A stretch of 64,000 nucleotides of DNA. Origin: Chrysomallon squamiferum. Its lineage: Eukaryota; Mollusca; Gastropoda; Neomphalida; Peltospiridae. The position numbers and the translations under genes were made by a program. Positions 25,901 through 36,141 of the stretch are shown here, piece by piece; position 1 is the first letter of the stretch; every line of letters starts with the position of its first letter. The notes beneath the pieces are model-generated. The model was not told the origin of the DNA, did not search any database, and worked only from the letters and a program-made list of their open reading frames with translations. The stretch spans positions 14,269,976 through 14,333,975 of the forward strand of contig CM022665.1 in assembly GCA_012295275.1 (NCBI GenBank). Direction: 5' to 3'.

Positions 25901-28900
25901 TTTACTGGTCAAATGCACACACTCAAACTGTTTATTTCTTTGTTTATTATTTATATGGAAATTCAGATGATCAATAAACAAAACCCATCTCAGAGACTGT
26001 TTTGAAACTTTTGCCTTTTTGTTATTAGTATTATTATTATTTGTTTGCTTCCTTGACAAGATCTTCAAAAATCACGATATTTATATCTAATGGGTATAAA
26101 ACCTTTTAATTTCTAAACATAAGAATAACAATCTTAATAATTTCTAGAATATTCAAAGTAAACCTTTTTTAAACTTTCATCTTTTATTATTATTATTTTG
26201 CAGTTTATTATCAAACAGTGGTGATTGTGTTGAGTTGTAAAACACAAATATTTAGTTATAATCTGCTGATTAGTTAGTTATCTGTATTATCAATTTTAAA
26301 CTGTACTTTTACCAGACAATAAAATTAGAGTAAAGGGTATTCACATGTCTGCTTGTTATGTGAACTGTATAAGTACACTGTTATAACTAAAGAAGTTATG
26401 GAATAAAAAACATGTCCAAATCTTTTAATTAATATACATTGTTTTATTTTGTATAAAAATATATGAAGGCATTTGCAGCCATCAGAAGATCTATCTTTCT
26501 TTAAGTTCCAATTCAGCTTTTGCCTGTTCCAACTAGACCTCCTCAGATGGTTAATCAAATCCATAGTATGTGTTATTTTCTTCTAAGAAAAGATGCATAT
26601 AAAGGATTCTTAGGTAAAATCTAATGATAATATACTTTAAACATAAGACAGAATACCTTGTGTATGTGCATCCTATACTGTATGTTCCTGCCTGAACACA
26701 GCGACGAAATGCTGGCAAATATGTTGTTCTCAGATCTCTTTCAGGAACCTTCGCAAACAGAAAATAATTATAAAAAGTAATGTAGATACTTGAGAATTTT
26801 CTTCAAAGAAAAAAATAAAAAATTAACATGAAATGAATATATAAAATAATATAGATAACTGAGACTTTTTAAAAACTATCACAAATAATAATTAAAAAAA
26901 TAATATTAAGAAAATAGATGAAATAATATTAAATGATATAGATTGTCTTTAGTAACAAATCAGGTATTTAAGAATATTTTTAATCAAAAAAAAAAAAAAA
27001 AAAAAAAAAAGGTACAAATCAGAATGATGCCAGTAATTGGGAATGTATCTTTCATTACCACACAAAAAAAAATTATGTCTCAGTGATGTTTGTTTTGAGA
27101 TTTATTTTGATAAAAATAACAATAAAAATATTAATGAAATATGAATAGATGTAAAAACAGATATTTTGATAAAAAAAAGTAAAAACAGTTAATCTTATTC
27201 TGTTAAAATTTAAGACTAGTTACTTTAGCATCAAAACCCATTCTTGAAACTGGAAGGTTCTCAGGCCCATCATAAGCAGCAATATGTTTGCAACCTGCAT
27301 TCGCCCGAATATATCGAGGATGATTTCCTTGGAGACCATTTACAAAATAAGCTGCATATTCACCAGCAAAATAGGGATCTTCACCATAAGTTTCCTATTA
27401 AATGAGTAAAGTAAATATATTAAACAATAAAATTAAAATCAGACCAAATGAAGGTAGTCATTTAAATCATAAATTCTGTGAAAAATGGCAGATAAAACAA
27501 CAACAGAAAAGAGAACAAAAGTGAGAAAAATAAAAGTTATGATGAAACAATTTAAATTTGTTTTAACAAAAAACTAGAGCTTATTAATTTTCTGATACTG
27601 TGTACTGGAAGTCAAATATTTGATTAATTCTTTCTTGAATAGAAACCTGCTATATTTTTCAACTAACAGTTATTAATCTTTTAGGAAGTATATTCCGAGA
27701 GGTTTGATAACCATCACGGAGCTCTCTGTTAGCAGAGACTAGAAGTACCATTATTGTAAGAGACATTTTTTCAGTCTTATACATTTTGTTGAGTACTAGC
27801 TAGAACAGTGAGCATGAGTGATCCTGCAACCAGTCAAGTCTCAGATATGTACTCTAACACTCAGCTATAGTCCACATTTTTGTTAGTGTATAAATAATAC
27901 CTGGTTTCTTCCCCATCTTGGGTCTCTCAGTATGTTGATTACAGGACTAAAACAGCTCAATCCTTTGTGATCACCATATTGACCTTTTCTAACATAATCA
28001 TTGAACTTAGCATGAACTTCCACTGAAGTAGCTTCTCCCACTCTGTATATCAAATCAGTACTACAAAAAATGAATTAAAAATAAACAAATAATAATAATA
28101 ATAATAATAAAAAACTAAATAAAATTAGAAAAAAAAAAAAAAAAAAAAAAAAAACTAAATAAAAGAAATACTCATTTTAAAATTCTTCTTCAATTCTTCT
28201 GTGTAAAAAATAAAATTGTTTGAATGTAATAAATAATTTTGAACTGTGTTAGTATATATATATTTCTAACTTAATGGTGTTTCTTTTTATCTGAAATAAA
28301 ATAATTTTTAAAAAGATGTGATTTTATTAAAAATAAGAACAATTTGAATTCTAGCCATTAATTTATCTTTCATTAAAGAAAATTGTGTTCTAAAATTAAA
28401 ATTAAACAGCAGAAATGTGTTAAAAGTCAAATCTGAAATTATTAAAAACTTAAACAATAATTTCAGATTTAACTTTTAACACATTTCTACTGTAATTATT
28501 TTATAAACTGATGTATGTGAATTTCATTATCAACAAAATTCATCATGAACTGAAACACTGGCAAACAGATAAATGTATCAGCAAAATAAAAAATATTCAG
28601 TTTTGTTTTATTTAATAATGTTAAAAATTATTCACTTTACCGAACATTTTAATATTCAAGTACTCAAGGCAATGTATATAGATCTACTAATAGTTTTGCT
28701 GTCTTGTTACTTAGGTACCAATTACTAATTCTGGATAAAAGCTGTTACAATACTAATGGGATGTATATAGATGTCAGAATTTATCCTTTTACTATTACTA
28801 TATATGTGTTGGTTACAAAATATTCTTTAGCAGTAACAGAAACATGAGACAGATAAAAACTCAGAGAAAAAGGTGAAGGAAAGAGAATCAGAAAGAGAGT

Positions 28901-29461
28901 GTAATGGAAAGAAAGATTGTTGCAGCATTTCTCAATCAAAATTTTAAATAAGTATTTTAAAACAATTATATGGAAATGATAATGAAATTAAGATTATTTT
29001 TAACAACAAATTTAAAAACAAATGGAAGAAAAAAGAAAAAGAAAATGTTAATTTTTTGAAGTAAAATACACATTTCTACTTCCAAGTTAAAATTCTAAAC
29101 AGTCACACAAGCAGTGATGAGCTTGGCATCTGTTTATTGTTCCTTTTTACCTAAAGGCAGCTGCAAGACCAATAGCTTGTGGGTAGGATGTAGCATTTCC
29201 AGCTTGAACATCACCACGGAGACATTCTGTGTTCCAGGAATAGGGACCTATACCAAGTCGTTTGATAGGGGGTGCTGGTCCTCCAAAACTGCCAGCACCA
29301 CCTTTAGCTAACTGAAACATGATCTCTTCTAGAGTGAGGCGACCTACAAGATCTTCTACCCGATCTCTCCATGGTAATGAGATGTTTCTAAATGGGTAAT
29401 CATCTTGAAGATACATTCCAGATGTCAACATAGCCAGAATAACAAATAACACAAGAAGCAT
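16860..29461 (-). CDS. GH3-family beta-xylosidase/beta-glucosidase-like secreted hydrolase, 12 coding exons, 741 aa
   Basis: Predicted to cleave beta-linked xylose or glucose from non-reducing ends by the retaining GH3 mechanism, in a lysosome or outside the cell. Coding exons in order: 29151-29461, 28060-27901, 27394-27224, 26748-26657, 24471-24245, 23540-23290, 22497-22275, 21332-21243, 20222-20014, 19049-18849, 18374-18200, 16975-16860; they join in frame to 742 codons including TGA. A signal peptide ([15 protein letters not shown]) starts the protein. The GH3 N-domain holds RDPRWGRNQ (149-157), K193-H194 and the nucleophile motif GYVFSDEGA with Asp275. The C-domain holds [11 protein letters not shown] and [10 protein letters not shown] (about 600-609); a fibronectin-III-like end follows (about 630-725). 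The plant/fungal beta-D-xylosidase subgroup is the closest pattern. Substrate is inferred. Many introns mean it is no recent bacterial transfer. Confidence 0.9.
17970..18115. other. GC-richer segment in GH3 intron 11, unidentified
   Basis: The segment contains GGCAGGGTAGACCGGGAAAT and differs in composition from the rest of the intron. It may be an old interspersed repeat; no open frame of note. Confidence 0.2.
18200..18374 (-). CDS. GH3 exon 11
   Basis: Residues 646-703 plus one base (phase 1). It encodes the beta-sandwich of the fibronectin-III-like domain: [20 protein letters not shown], then [11 protein letters not shown] and [10 protein letters not shown]. Confidence 0.9.
18849..19049 (-). 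CDS. GH3 exon 10
   Basis: Residues 579-645, phase 0 at both ends. It carries the family hallmark [12 protein letters not shown] and the start of the fibronectin-III-like domain ([13 protein letters not shown]). Its first ~30 bases are part of a tandem array that extends into the upstream intron. Confidence 0.92.
19018..19269. repeat. Degenerate ~87-bp tandem array seeded on the exon 10 acceptor
   Basis: Three units start at about 19,018, 19,105 and 19,191. Unit 0 contains the true start of exon 10 plus about 55 bp of intron. Unit 1 still encodes an exon-like [11 protein letters not shown] against [10 protein letters not shown], but its acceptor CAG has become CAA. Unit 2 keeps CAG and the ACTGATTAT core but has a stop just after it. 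Confidence 0.7.
20014..20222 (-). CDS. GH3 exon 9
   Basis: Residues 509 (split) to 578, following acceptor TTTGCAG and ending at GAT|GTAAGT. It encodes [20 protein letters not shown], then [17 protein letters not shown] and ARLPNTWP, the C-domain strand-loop region where other GH3 xylosidases have PGQAGG and GRLPVTWY. Confidence 0.92.
20223..20410. repeat. ~53-bp tandem array abutting the exon 9 acceptor
   Basis: Units start near 20,223, 20,280, 20,330 and 20,383 (partial), each with AAAAATATC, then CAATTTGGTAATTTA-like and AAATTTATATGTATAC segments. The first unit supplies the polypyrimidine tract and acceptor of exon 9; the others have the matching pyrimidine tract but altered AG contexts. 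Units are well conserved, so the array is young. Confidence 0.85.
20603..21204. mobile_element. 602-bp TA-flanked MITE in GH3 intron 8
   Basis: The ends are CAGGTAGTTCTCACTTT and, reverse-complemented, CAGGTAGTTCTCAACTTT. They are flanked by TA at 20,601-20,602 and 21,205-21,206. A 128-codon minus-strand frame inside has no transposase features. It is Tc1/mariner-pogo-like by TSD and terminal CAGG. Confidence 0.75.
21243..21332 (-). CDS. GH3 exon 8
   Basis: Residues 479-508 plus one base, ending at A|GTAAGT. It encodes [19 protein letters not shown], matching the GxDRxxLxLPGxQ signature of GH3 C-domains. Confidence 0.9.
21950..22240. repeat. Imperfect (ACT/GCT)n trinucleotide array
   Basis: Degenerate ACT, GCT, TCC and ATT triplets in GH3 intron 7 give serine-rich frames on the minus strand and leucine-rich frames on the plus strand. 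Neither looks like a gene. Confidence 0.8.
22275..22497 (-). CDS. GH3 exon 7
   Basis: Residues 405-478 plus one base. It opens the C-domain with [18 protein letters not shown], continues with [10 protein letters not shown] and ends LIFVCLGTG before G|GTAAGT. Confidence 0.92.
23037..23319. repeat. Degenerate ~48-bp tandem array seeded on the exon 6 donor
   Basis: Five intronic units begin near 23,037, 23,087, 23,133, 23,181 and 23,228. Each has the pattern ATAT-x-GTGAT-x-GTA-x-AAATTTT followed by AATAAAAATAAAT. The sixth unit, near 23,282, is the real exon 6 border (ACACCGTGACAGTATTGTAC). The nearest copy matches it at about 22 of 30 positions; identity falls with distance. Confidence 0.7.
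23290..23540 (-). CDS. GH3 exon 6
   Basis: Residues 321 (split) to 404. It carries RVLF-like helix [20 protein letters not shown], closing the N-domain, and the linker [20 protein letters not shown]. It ends with ACG before donor GTGTGT; the last ~27 bases are shared with a tandem array in the following intron. Confidence 0.92.
23935..24285. repeat. Degenerate ~56-bp tandem array seeded on the exon 5 donor
   Basis: Units of the form AACACCCATCTAC-x-CAGTCAG-x-TATG-x-ACTGGAT recur near 23,938, 23,969, 24,003, 24,060, 24,115 and 24,171. The unit beginning at about 24,228 contains the real end of exon 5 (CCACCAATAGTCAGGTATGC). Copies are about 60 to 70 percent alike by eye. Confidence 0.6.
24245..24471 (-). 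CDS. GH3 exon 5 (nucleophile exon)
   Basis: Residues 245 (split) to 320 plus one base. It encodes [20 protein letters not shown] and [13 protein letters not shown], where Asp275 aligns with the GH3 catalytic nucleophile. The donor used to keep frame is ATTG|GTGGGT; the nearby GTAGAT would break the frame. Confidence 0.9.
26657..26748 (-). CDS. GH3 exon 4
   Basis: Residues 215-244 plus two bases ([20 protein letters not shown], then [10 protein letters not shown]), the ERDxxxTYLPAFxxCV segment typical of the family. Confidence 0.92.
27224..27394 (-). CDS. GH3 exon 3
   Basis: Residues 158-214, phase 0. It encodes [20 protein letters not shown] and [14 protein letters not shown]; the Lys-His pair lies in the substrate-binding KHF(A/I)-type motif. 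Confidence 0.93.
27801..27875 (-). mobile_element. tRNA-derived SINE head in GH3 intron 2
   Basis: On the minus strand TAGCTGAGTGTTAGAG matches an A box and GGTTGCAGGATCAC a B box, about 35 nt apart, like a decayed tRNA. The body is not clear, and it is too degraded for a functional tRNA. Confidence 0.5.
27901..28060 (-). CDS. GH3 exon 2
   Basis: Residues 104 (split) to 157. It encodes [19 protein letters not shown] and [18 protein letters not shown], the strongest family signature in the protein. Confidence 0.94.
28406..28493 (-). repeat. 38-bp inverted repeat hairpin in GH3 intron 1
   Basis: The arms are 28,406-28,443 and 28,456-28,493 with a 12-nt loop. The DNA arms differ at two positions. 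On the minus (GH3 sense) strand both are G-U wobbles, giving 38 continuous RNA pairs; on the plus strand both would be A-C mismatches. Size fits a pre-miRNA-like or short MITE-derived hairpin. Confidence 0.85.
29151..29461 (-). CDS. GH3 exon 1 (first coding)
   Basis: Residues 1-103 plus two bases. The ATG is 11 nt inside the exon, after a long polypyrimidine tract and CAG at 29,473-29,475, so there is a 5' UTR intron. The signal peptide is followed by [20 protein letters not shown] and [16 protein letters not shown], the start of the GH3 barrel. Longer upstream ATG frames run through the splice acceptor and are not used. Confidence 0.9.
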
Positions 29462-29472
29462 TTTGAATAATA

Positions 29473-29897
29473 CTGAAAAAAAAAAAAAAAAAATAATAAA
29501 ATGTATACTTAGAAAACTAACTTTACCAGTCAAAATTTTAATTAACACGCACATACACATACAAATTAATATTAAAAATAAATAAAAGGTATCAAACAAT
29601 GCCAACCAAAACACACACACAAAAACACACACATTGTTTTAAATTGTTATGATGCTGATGTCCTCAATGCATGTATTATTCTCTCTTAGTTTTAAGGCAG
29701 GTTTTGAAATTTGTCTTCACCCTACAAGAGCAAATACTAGCAAATATGTATTGTATATAAATAAAATATATATAGAAAAAAGAAGGTTAATATTGGAATA
29801 ATAAGTATTTTATTGTTTAGTTCAGTATTTTTTATTGTTTCAAACAATTTGTTATTATTATTATTAGGAAGGGAAAGGTATTATTAAGAGGAATTTA

Positions 29898-29938
<41 letters not shown>

Positions 29939-31050
29939 TAATAATGTTTTATTATAACATGGGTTATTATTATTATTTTTTAGAGGCATTACAATCTAAA
30001 AATGACTGGTGACTGCTTGCATTATGCCTTCATTGACAATAATTTATCCCTGAACATTAGTCCAGTATTGACTAAATTGTGGGTAGAAAAGAAAATATAT
30101 TTTTTTTTAATAAAAAATCAGATAATAATAATATATATATATATTAAATAAAGAGAGGGGAAGAAAGATAAAGCGACAGAACAAAGGAAACAATCAAATA
30201 AAATATTTATTATTTTAAATGATCCCATTTATGATTTAATTACACAACAATACAGCAAGAAAGAAAAGAAAGAACAAAAAGTATTCTTGAGGCTTTATTA
30301 ATGCCACCGAAAAAATGCGTTGAAATACAAGCCTCATCAAACTAATCACAAGCACACGCACAAGCAAAAGCAATATTTAAATGTGATCAACATTTCACGA
30401 AATGACTACTACATACTCTTCTAAATCCTACGAGTTATGTCCCCCTTGGAGACGGGGTTTATACGCGGACTTCTCTCTTTCTTTTTTTTTAACCCATATT
30501 TGATTACTTATTAATAAAACACCTTATTAGTTATTTTTATTTTATATTTATTCATTAGAGTTATTGTGATATAATGAAATAATGCTTATTATCTTGTTAA
30601 ATTTTTTTTTTTTCTATGAAATCCGTGAATTAGAGCTAACCGTGCAACCATAAACATTATTTACAGATGATGCGTTCTGGTATTGTAACGAATGAACGGC
30701 AACCGTGGATTTTAGCTCAGCTTTCGTTTGTATCAGTTTTCCTTTAACAGAAATGTATTTATTTATTTAGTCGCAAGTGTTTTTACAATACTTGCACTAA
30801 AGGTTGTTTTCACCACTTGATGGTGTTAAAAATAAACAAATAAATAAACAAACAAACAAATAAATAAATAAATAAATAAAAGCGATACCTGTACTAGTTT
30901 TTGCGGTATTCGTAACTGTTGGTGCATGCATTGTGTATAACAAATAAAAGCTGAGTTGGGATGTTATCGCCCAGATATCTATATGTATAATTATCGAAAA
31001 CGATACAAAAATATGAAGCAGTTATGTATTATGTAGGCAACAATTTTACC
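29473..31050 (-). other. 5' UTR intron of the GH3 gene
   Basis: The acceptor is clear. A good donor, GCAG|GTAAAA, lies at 31,048-31,049. The interval holds ATT/AAT arrays and no coding potential that I can see. Confidence 0.5.
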
Positions 31051-31140
31051 TGCTTTCCTTGATTAACCTTCAGATTTAGCTAGGCCATCCAGAGTGACAA
31101 GATCATGTGATTATTTTTGAACGCCAATGTGTCACGTGTT
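31050..31140 (-). promoter_or_regulatory. Candidate noncoding first exon and promoter of the GH3 gene
   Basis: A splice donor marks 31,050 as the end of a possible 5' exon. Upstream (increasing coordinates) are TCATGTGA (31,103-31,110), CCAAT (31,124-31,128) and GTCACGTG (31,131-31,138). The last is 8 of 10 positions of the CLEAR box GTCACGTGAC, and TCATGTGA is the MITF M-box core. MiT/TFE control would suit a lysosomal hydrolase, but this is inference and the start site is not shown. Confidence 0.4.
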
Positions 31141-31205
31141 TATTATGATTATCATAATTATTTCAAAACGAAACAGAAGTGTCCTCTGCATGGAAAATCG
31201 ACAGA

Positions 31206-31207
<2 letters not shown>

Positions 31208-31238
<31 letters not shown>

Positions 31239-31280
31239 ATAATAATAATAAATAAATAAATAAATAAAATAAAATAAAAT
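31208..31280. repeat. Poly(A) passing into AAT, AAAT and AAAAT units
   Basis: A ~28-base A run is followed by short tandem units. It looks like an expanded poly(A) tail, perhaps of an unidentified retroelement. Confidence 0.8.
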
Positions 31281-32599
31281 TTGCTAGCTGTCCCCATTGG
31301 TAGATCATAGGAAATTAGTACAGATTTATCTCGTAGCAGTAGTAATATAAAAACTCTTTGTTGTGTTTTGATACGTATCTGACTTACTTTAAAAATATTA
31401 TGACATAATATTTAAATATTACATAAATATTGCCTTGCAGTACTACTTTTCGTACAGTATCGTTGTTGTTGTTTTATTAAGCAGGCCAGTGTTTACTGTT
31501 CTTGTTCTTTTGAAAGCTGTAAAATGAACAATACCAACCACTGTAGTAATAAAATATCGATCCTGTTCAAATTTCGTAGAAAGTTGCAGTCTCAAACACA
31601 AAGCACACTTATTAATCGGAAAATGTTAAGCGCTACCCGAAACGGTGACCTTTTGACCTCTGGTGACCCAGTTTTGAGGTGTATATGCTTACTTTGACGT
31701 GGAGTTGATGTAGCCTTAACAAACATACAGTTTGAGTTGTGAAGTGTTATTATAGTTCACTCTAAGGAACGTTATTCCGAATTAAGTTTCCCCTACCCCC
31801 AAAATTTAGTTCGAAATTGTGTACACACATTATACGGTTTTCAGAGTGAAAACGATAGAAAGCTACTCGACAGGAAATGCTATCGCATCATCTTAATACC
31901 TAAATACATACACCTATCAAGAAAACCCTATGAGCCTTTGTCCCTCTGAGCCGTACCAGTTCATTAAAATTTGGCCTCTATCACATAAAATATTACCTGC
32001 CGTTTAGTTTTAATTTTAGAGAAGTTAAAAGAAATGTTTGATGTTATACATTGTGTTAGGAAGATTTTAGCAGTGATCTGTTGTGTACAATTTATACCTA
32101 TATACGCATGCACCACAGCCTTAGATAAACCAACTGTAGATCACTAGGTAGGGTGGGAAATACAGTCAGGGTTGACGTCAGTGTTAGCTGAACCCAGATG
32201 ATTATTAATCTAATTTGTCAGATACTAAAAAATAGTATTTAGAAATAAAAACAGTGAAGATCGCACCGGATCAGTTTCAGATCCTTACTAAAAGACGTCA
32301 TTTTCACTCTTAGAATGTTTCAAAGACGGTTCACCGTACATCAGCTGATAATGCCCCAGGTGGAAAATTTAAAAAAAATAAAAAAATAAAAAAATAAATA
32401 ATAATAATAATAAAATACAATAAAATAAAATAACGAATTACAACTAATACGAATGTGAACTCAGCACTGGCGTAAAAAAACTTGGACCGACGTTACCTAG
32501 CAGGAGATGAAGACCATGTTAGCCGGGAATCAGTCCAAAAGCCGAGATGCGGCAGCATTGGTCAACAGATTCACTCCTTGCGTCACCCATTTTCGGCGA

Positions 32600-32970
32600 G
32601 ACGGTGCCAAGGGACTGATTCTTGGACAACTCAAACTAAGAGTTGGAAGAGGACAAAGCCGACAGGCTGTATAAACTACATCCCATTGTGGACTCCATCG
32701 CTGAGCGGTATCGCACCGACTTCATATCAAGCCAAAATATCAGTGGAAAGGAGAACCTCATGATATTCAAGGGCAAATTCAAATTCCGTCAGTACCTTTC
32801 AGTGAAAAGAACTAGATTTAGCATCAAAGTATACTAGAGATCATCCCATCGTACCGGCTCAAATCAACGATCTCGACTATACTCTGACGATGGATCGAGG
32901 GCTTTCGTATCTAGATTTTGTTCCAGTCCTGCACCATAACAGATTGAACGTCACTGAGACAGTCAAAAAA
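32600..32970 (+). pseudogene. piggyBac-type transposase fossil
   Basis: The frame from 32,643 reads DRLYKLHPIVDSIAERY, then FKGKFKFRQYLSVKRTRFSI and KVY to a stop at 32,835. This matches the DDE_Tnp_1_7 core in which IDESM, FKGR and (F/W)GIK(V/L)W follow a similar helix. A shifted frame downstream continues TMDRGLSYLDF and HHNRLNVTETV, another piggyBac stretch. The first catalytic Asp position reads SGKENL in place of SIDESM. Stops, a frameshift and this loss show a dead copy. Ends and TTAA target sites were not located. Confidence 0.65.
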
Positions 32971-33339
32971 AAAAAAAAAAAAAAAAAGTGAATGCGTACA
33001 TCTTGCACACGACAACCATCAAATGTTGCAGACTTCCGTTTGCCCTTTATCCATGATACACTGGCAGACTGAAACCTCGCCTACCTGTATAGTGACAATG
33101 AATTAGGCCCATGTTGAGCATCTTGAGCAAGCGCCATTTTCTGGTATAGCAAAGTGAACAGCTAGCCGGCGCTGTGCCTCCTTCGTTTATTGACCCCATA
33201 AGATTACCACCCCCCTCCACCAAAGTCTATCGCCCAAAATGTCTGCTCTAAAATCTAGTAAGTTTAATCAAAATAATCGTTATCATCTCTCAGCTGTTTA
33301 GTCACCTGGTTAAGAGGCATATTGCTTCATCACTACTCA

Positions 33340-33395
33340 CATGCTGAGTGACCCGGGCCGATGTGGTTAAGGCCTCACAGTCTGCAGGGGACTCC
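33340..33395 (+). mobile_element. SINE-like A-box fragment
   Basis: GGGCCGATGTGGTTAAGGCC resembles the A-box region of the other SINE pieces; no B box was found. Confidence 0.25.
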
Positions 33396-34077
33396 AAAAA
33401 AAATGAGTATAAATTGAAATTCAGTATAAATATTTTCACTATAAGTCTTGAAGATTCACATTAGCTTAAAGCCTCACGATGTTTAAATACATGCCGTTTC
33501 TTTTTCTCATTTCTTAGTTGTTACTTTCTTATGGGAAAATGTATATAAAACCCTTGGTATTAACTGTTATTTTATGGAATTGGTGATTACAGGTTTTATT
33601 TTTCAAATTATCGCAATAAAATTCCCAATTTTTGGATAATCAAATTTAAATTTCTGAATCGAATATCATGCTGAGTTTGAGTCAAAATATCTGAGTAATT
33701 ATTTTGTATTATTTATTTATTTTAACTTTTAAAAATATTAAAATGAACAGATAGGTAATTCTAATTTAAATTTTTTTTTTTTTTTTTTTTAAATAAACTT
33801 AAATAAATTAAAACAACATTTTTTTAATTTACTCACATAATTATATACACCCAAATATATAAACAGACATATGCATACAAATTTAATTTATACACAGGCA
33901 GCATACAATATTCTACCCCACATCCACACTCACATTAAAGAATATCATAATTTGCTATTTATTATTTATATTAACAAATATTATATCTATAAAACTAAAT
34001 TTACGTATATCTAGGAAAACATAAAATGGTTAAATGGTTAAAACATTCCCGGTGCATGTTGACGAGCGAAAGGAATT

Positions 34078-34095
34078 CACGTTGAACAACATGTG
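34078..34095 (+). promoter_or_regulatory. Tandem E'-box/E-box upstream of the cryptochrome
   Basis: CACGTT (34,078-34,083) and CATGTG (34,090-34,095) are separated by exactly 6 bp. A circadian E'-E element with 6-7 bp spacing is the known high-affinity arrangement for CLOCK:BMAL1 in clock-gene promoters. It lies about 22 bp upstream of a TATA box. Further E-box-like hexamers are at 34,108 (CACATG) and 34,128 (CAGGTG). Confidence 0.6.
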
Positions 34096-34116
34096 AATGT
34101 AAGATGCACATGAAAA

Positions 34117-34123
34117 TATAAAA
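34117..34123 (+). promoter_or_regulatory. TATA box of the cryptochrome gene
   Basis: TATAAAA at 34,117 predicts a start near 34,147 and a 5' UTR of roughly 120 nt to the ATG at 34,269. Confidence 0.5.
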
Positions 34124-34268
34124 CCAGCAGGTGACTTTGCCGGAAACAGTCTTCAGTACATATAGCGTAAACACCAATACAAGAAATCAGTCGCAGAAGA
34201 ACTTCTCGAAATCTGATAGCTCAGTTTGACTATTATCAGTATATAATACAGCCCACTCAATATTCACC

Positions 34269-34438
34269 ATGACTGCACCAAAGCAAAAACATTCTTTACA
34301 CTGGTTTCGGAAGGGACTTCGTCTGCACGACAACCCGGCTCTTAGAGAAAGTATTCGCAATTCGACAACTTTCAGATGTATTTATATCCTGGATCCTTGG
34401 TTTGCCGGCTCATCTCAAGTTAGATTTAATAAGTGGCG
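34269..34438 (+). CDS. cry2: cry2 exon 1
   Basis: Residues 1-56 plus two bases: [19 protein letters not shown], then [13 protein letters not shown]. The ATG has an in-frame photolyase-fold start typical of the family; the donor is GCG|GTAAGA. Confidence 0.93.
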
Positions 34439-35074
34439 GTAAGAATTATATTTTGAGACCTTATTTGGTTAATAAACATATTTGAATATATTTTGTTTAT
34501 TTATTTTGAAATTAGAATCTTTCTGAGTCAACTACGAATAAATCTTATTGGTTTTTTCTTTCCCTTTTTTTTTTTCTACTTATTATTTTTTTGTCAGCGA
34601 TGAATAAATCATTGAAATCCCTGTTTTATTCCTGAATTATTATTACTTATTATGAAACTGCATATATATTAGTATTACTGGCTTATAAACATAGCGTTAT
34701 TTTTAAAATCTACTTTGGTAAAATACAGTGGTATCTCGAGTTACCTCTCTGTCCATGAAAAGATGGAGAAGCCCTAACCCTGTACACTTTACAAAACTAA
34801 TCTATTTCTTTACATTCTCATTTATTTAGTTTTTATAAAATATTTGTAATTTATCCATACATTTTCCATATTTAAAAACACCTTACAAAGAATTAAGGTG
34901 GTTTTGGGGAGTTGGAACGGATTAATGGTATTTCAGTTAATTTCAGTTGGGAAAAATGATACACGAGCAATTTGAGTTACGAGCTCGGTCAATGAAGGAA
35001 TTAAATTCGTAAGTCAAGGTACCACTGCATTCTGAATCTACTATATTTGTTAGCTTTGTTAATAACAATATGAA

Positions 35075-35161
<87 letters not shown>

Positions 35162-36141
35162 AGAAAACAAACCAAAAATAATACTGAATAAATAAGATTC
35201 AACCCTACATCCCCCGTATCCCCACAAAAAAAAGAAAGAAAAAAAAAACTATAAAAAAGAACAAGAAGAAAAAAAAAAAAAATAGAAGAAAAATAAAGAA
35301 GAAGAAGTTGGATAGCGAAGAAAACTAAAAGAAAGAAAATAATAATAATAATAAAAATATGGTTTAATCCTTAACATTTCCTTCGACCGTACTGAGGAAA
35401 GACCTTTAAATGTAGATCGATGACAGTTCTATATTAAAACAACAAAAATAATAATTTAAATAAATCAATAAGTCAAATAAATAAATGAATCAGTCAGCAA
35501 TAGAGGGATAAAGCTGCCGTGTGTGATTTCTGCATTCTTACATAATATTAATAGTATGTGAACAAAGAATACCTCAAATCGTATTACACAATATCATATT
35601 CTTATAGAGATTCATTAACCTAATAGAAAACAACAACAACAACAATAACAACAACAACAATAAAAAACATGATTAAATTAAATTATGTTCTTATTGCAGA
35701 TTTCTGCTTGAAAGTGTAGAAGATCTGGACTGCAGTCTCAGAAAGTTGGGATCTCGACTGTTTGTTGTACGAGGACAACCGGCTAATGTCTTGCCCAAAC
35801 TTTTTCGGGTAATTTATTATACATATATATATTTAACTGAGGCTCTATCCAGCACTGTATTTCATTTTGTTTGTACTGTATCATATTTAGCTGCGAGCTG
35901 GAATGACATAGGTCTGACACGTTAAATAAATGAATACTTTTTTTTTTTTTTTAAATATAGAAATGGAACATAACGACCCTTACTTTTGAGCACGATTCGG
36001 AGCCGTACGGTATAGAACGAGACACCGCTATCAAATCCCTTGCAAAGCAACACAACGTGGAGACCATCACTCAAACGTCGCATACTTTATACGATTTGCA
36101 AAAGTAAATAATTTATATTTTTCCCGCTGAATAAATAAATA

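Noticed and set aside
27801-27875. Functional tRNA gene
   Set aside because: A- and B-box-like segments are present, but the cloverleaf stems are not intact and the spacing is off; a SINE head fits better.
16860-29461. Bacterial origin or contamination for the GH3 gene
   Set aside because: Eleven introns in the coding region, a eukaryotic signal peptide and host-like base composition argue against a recent transfer or contamination.
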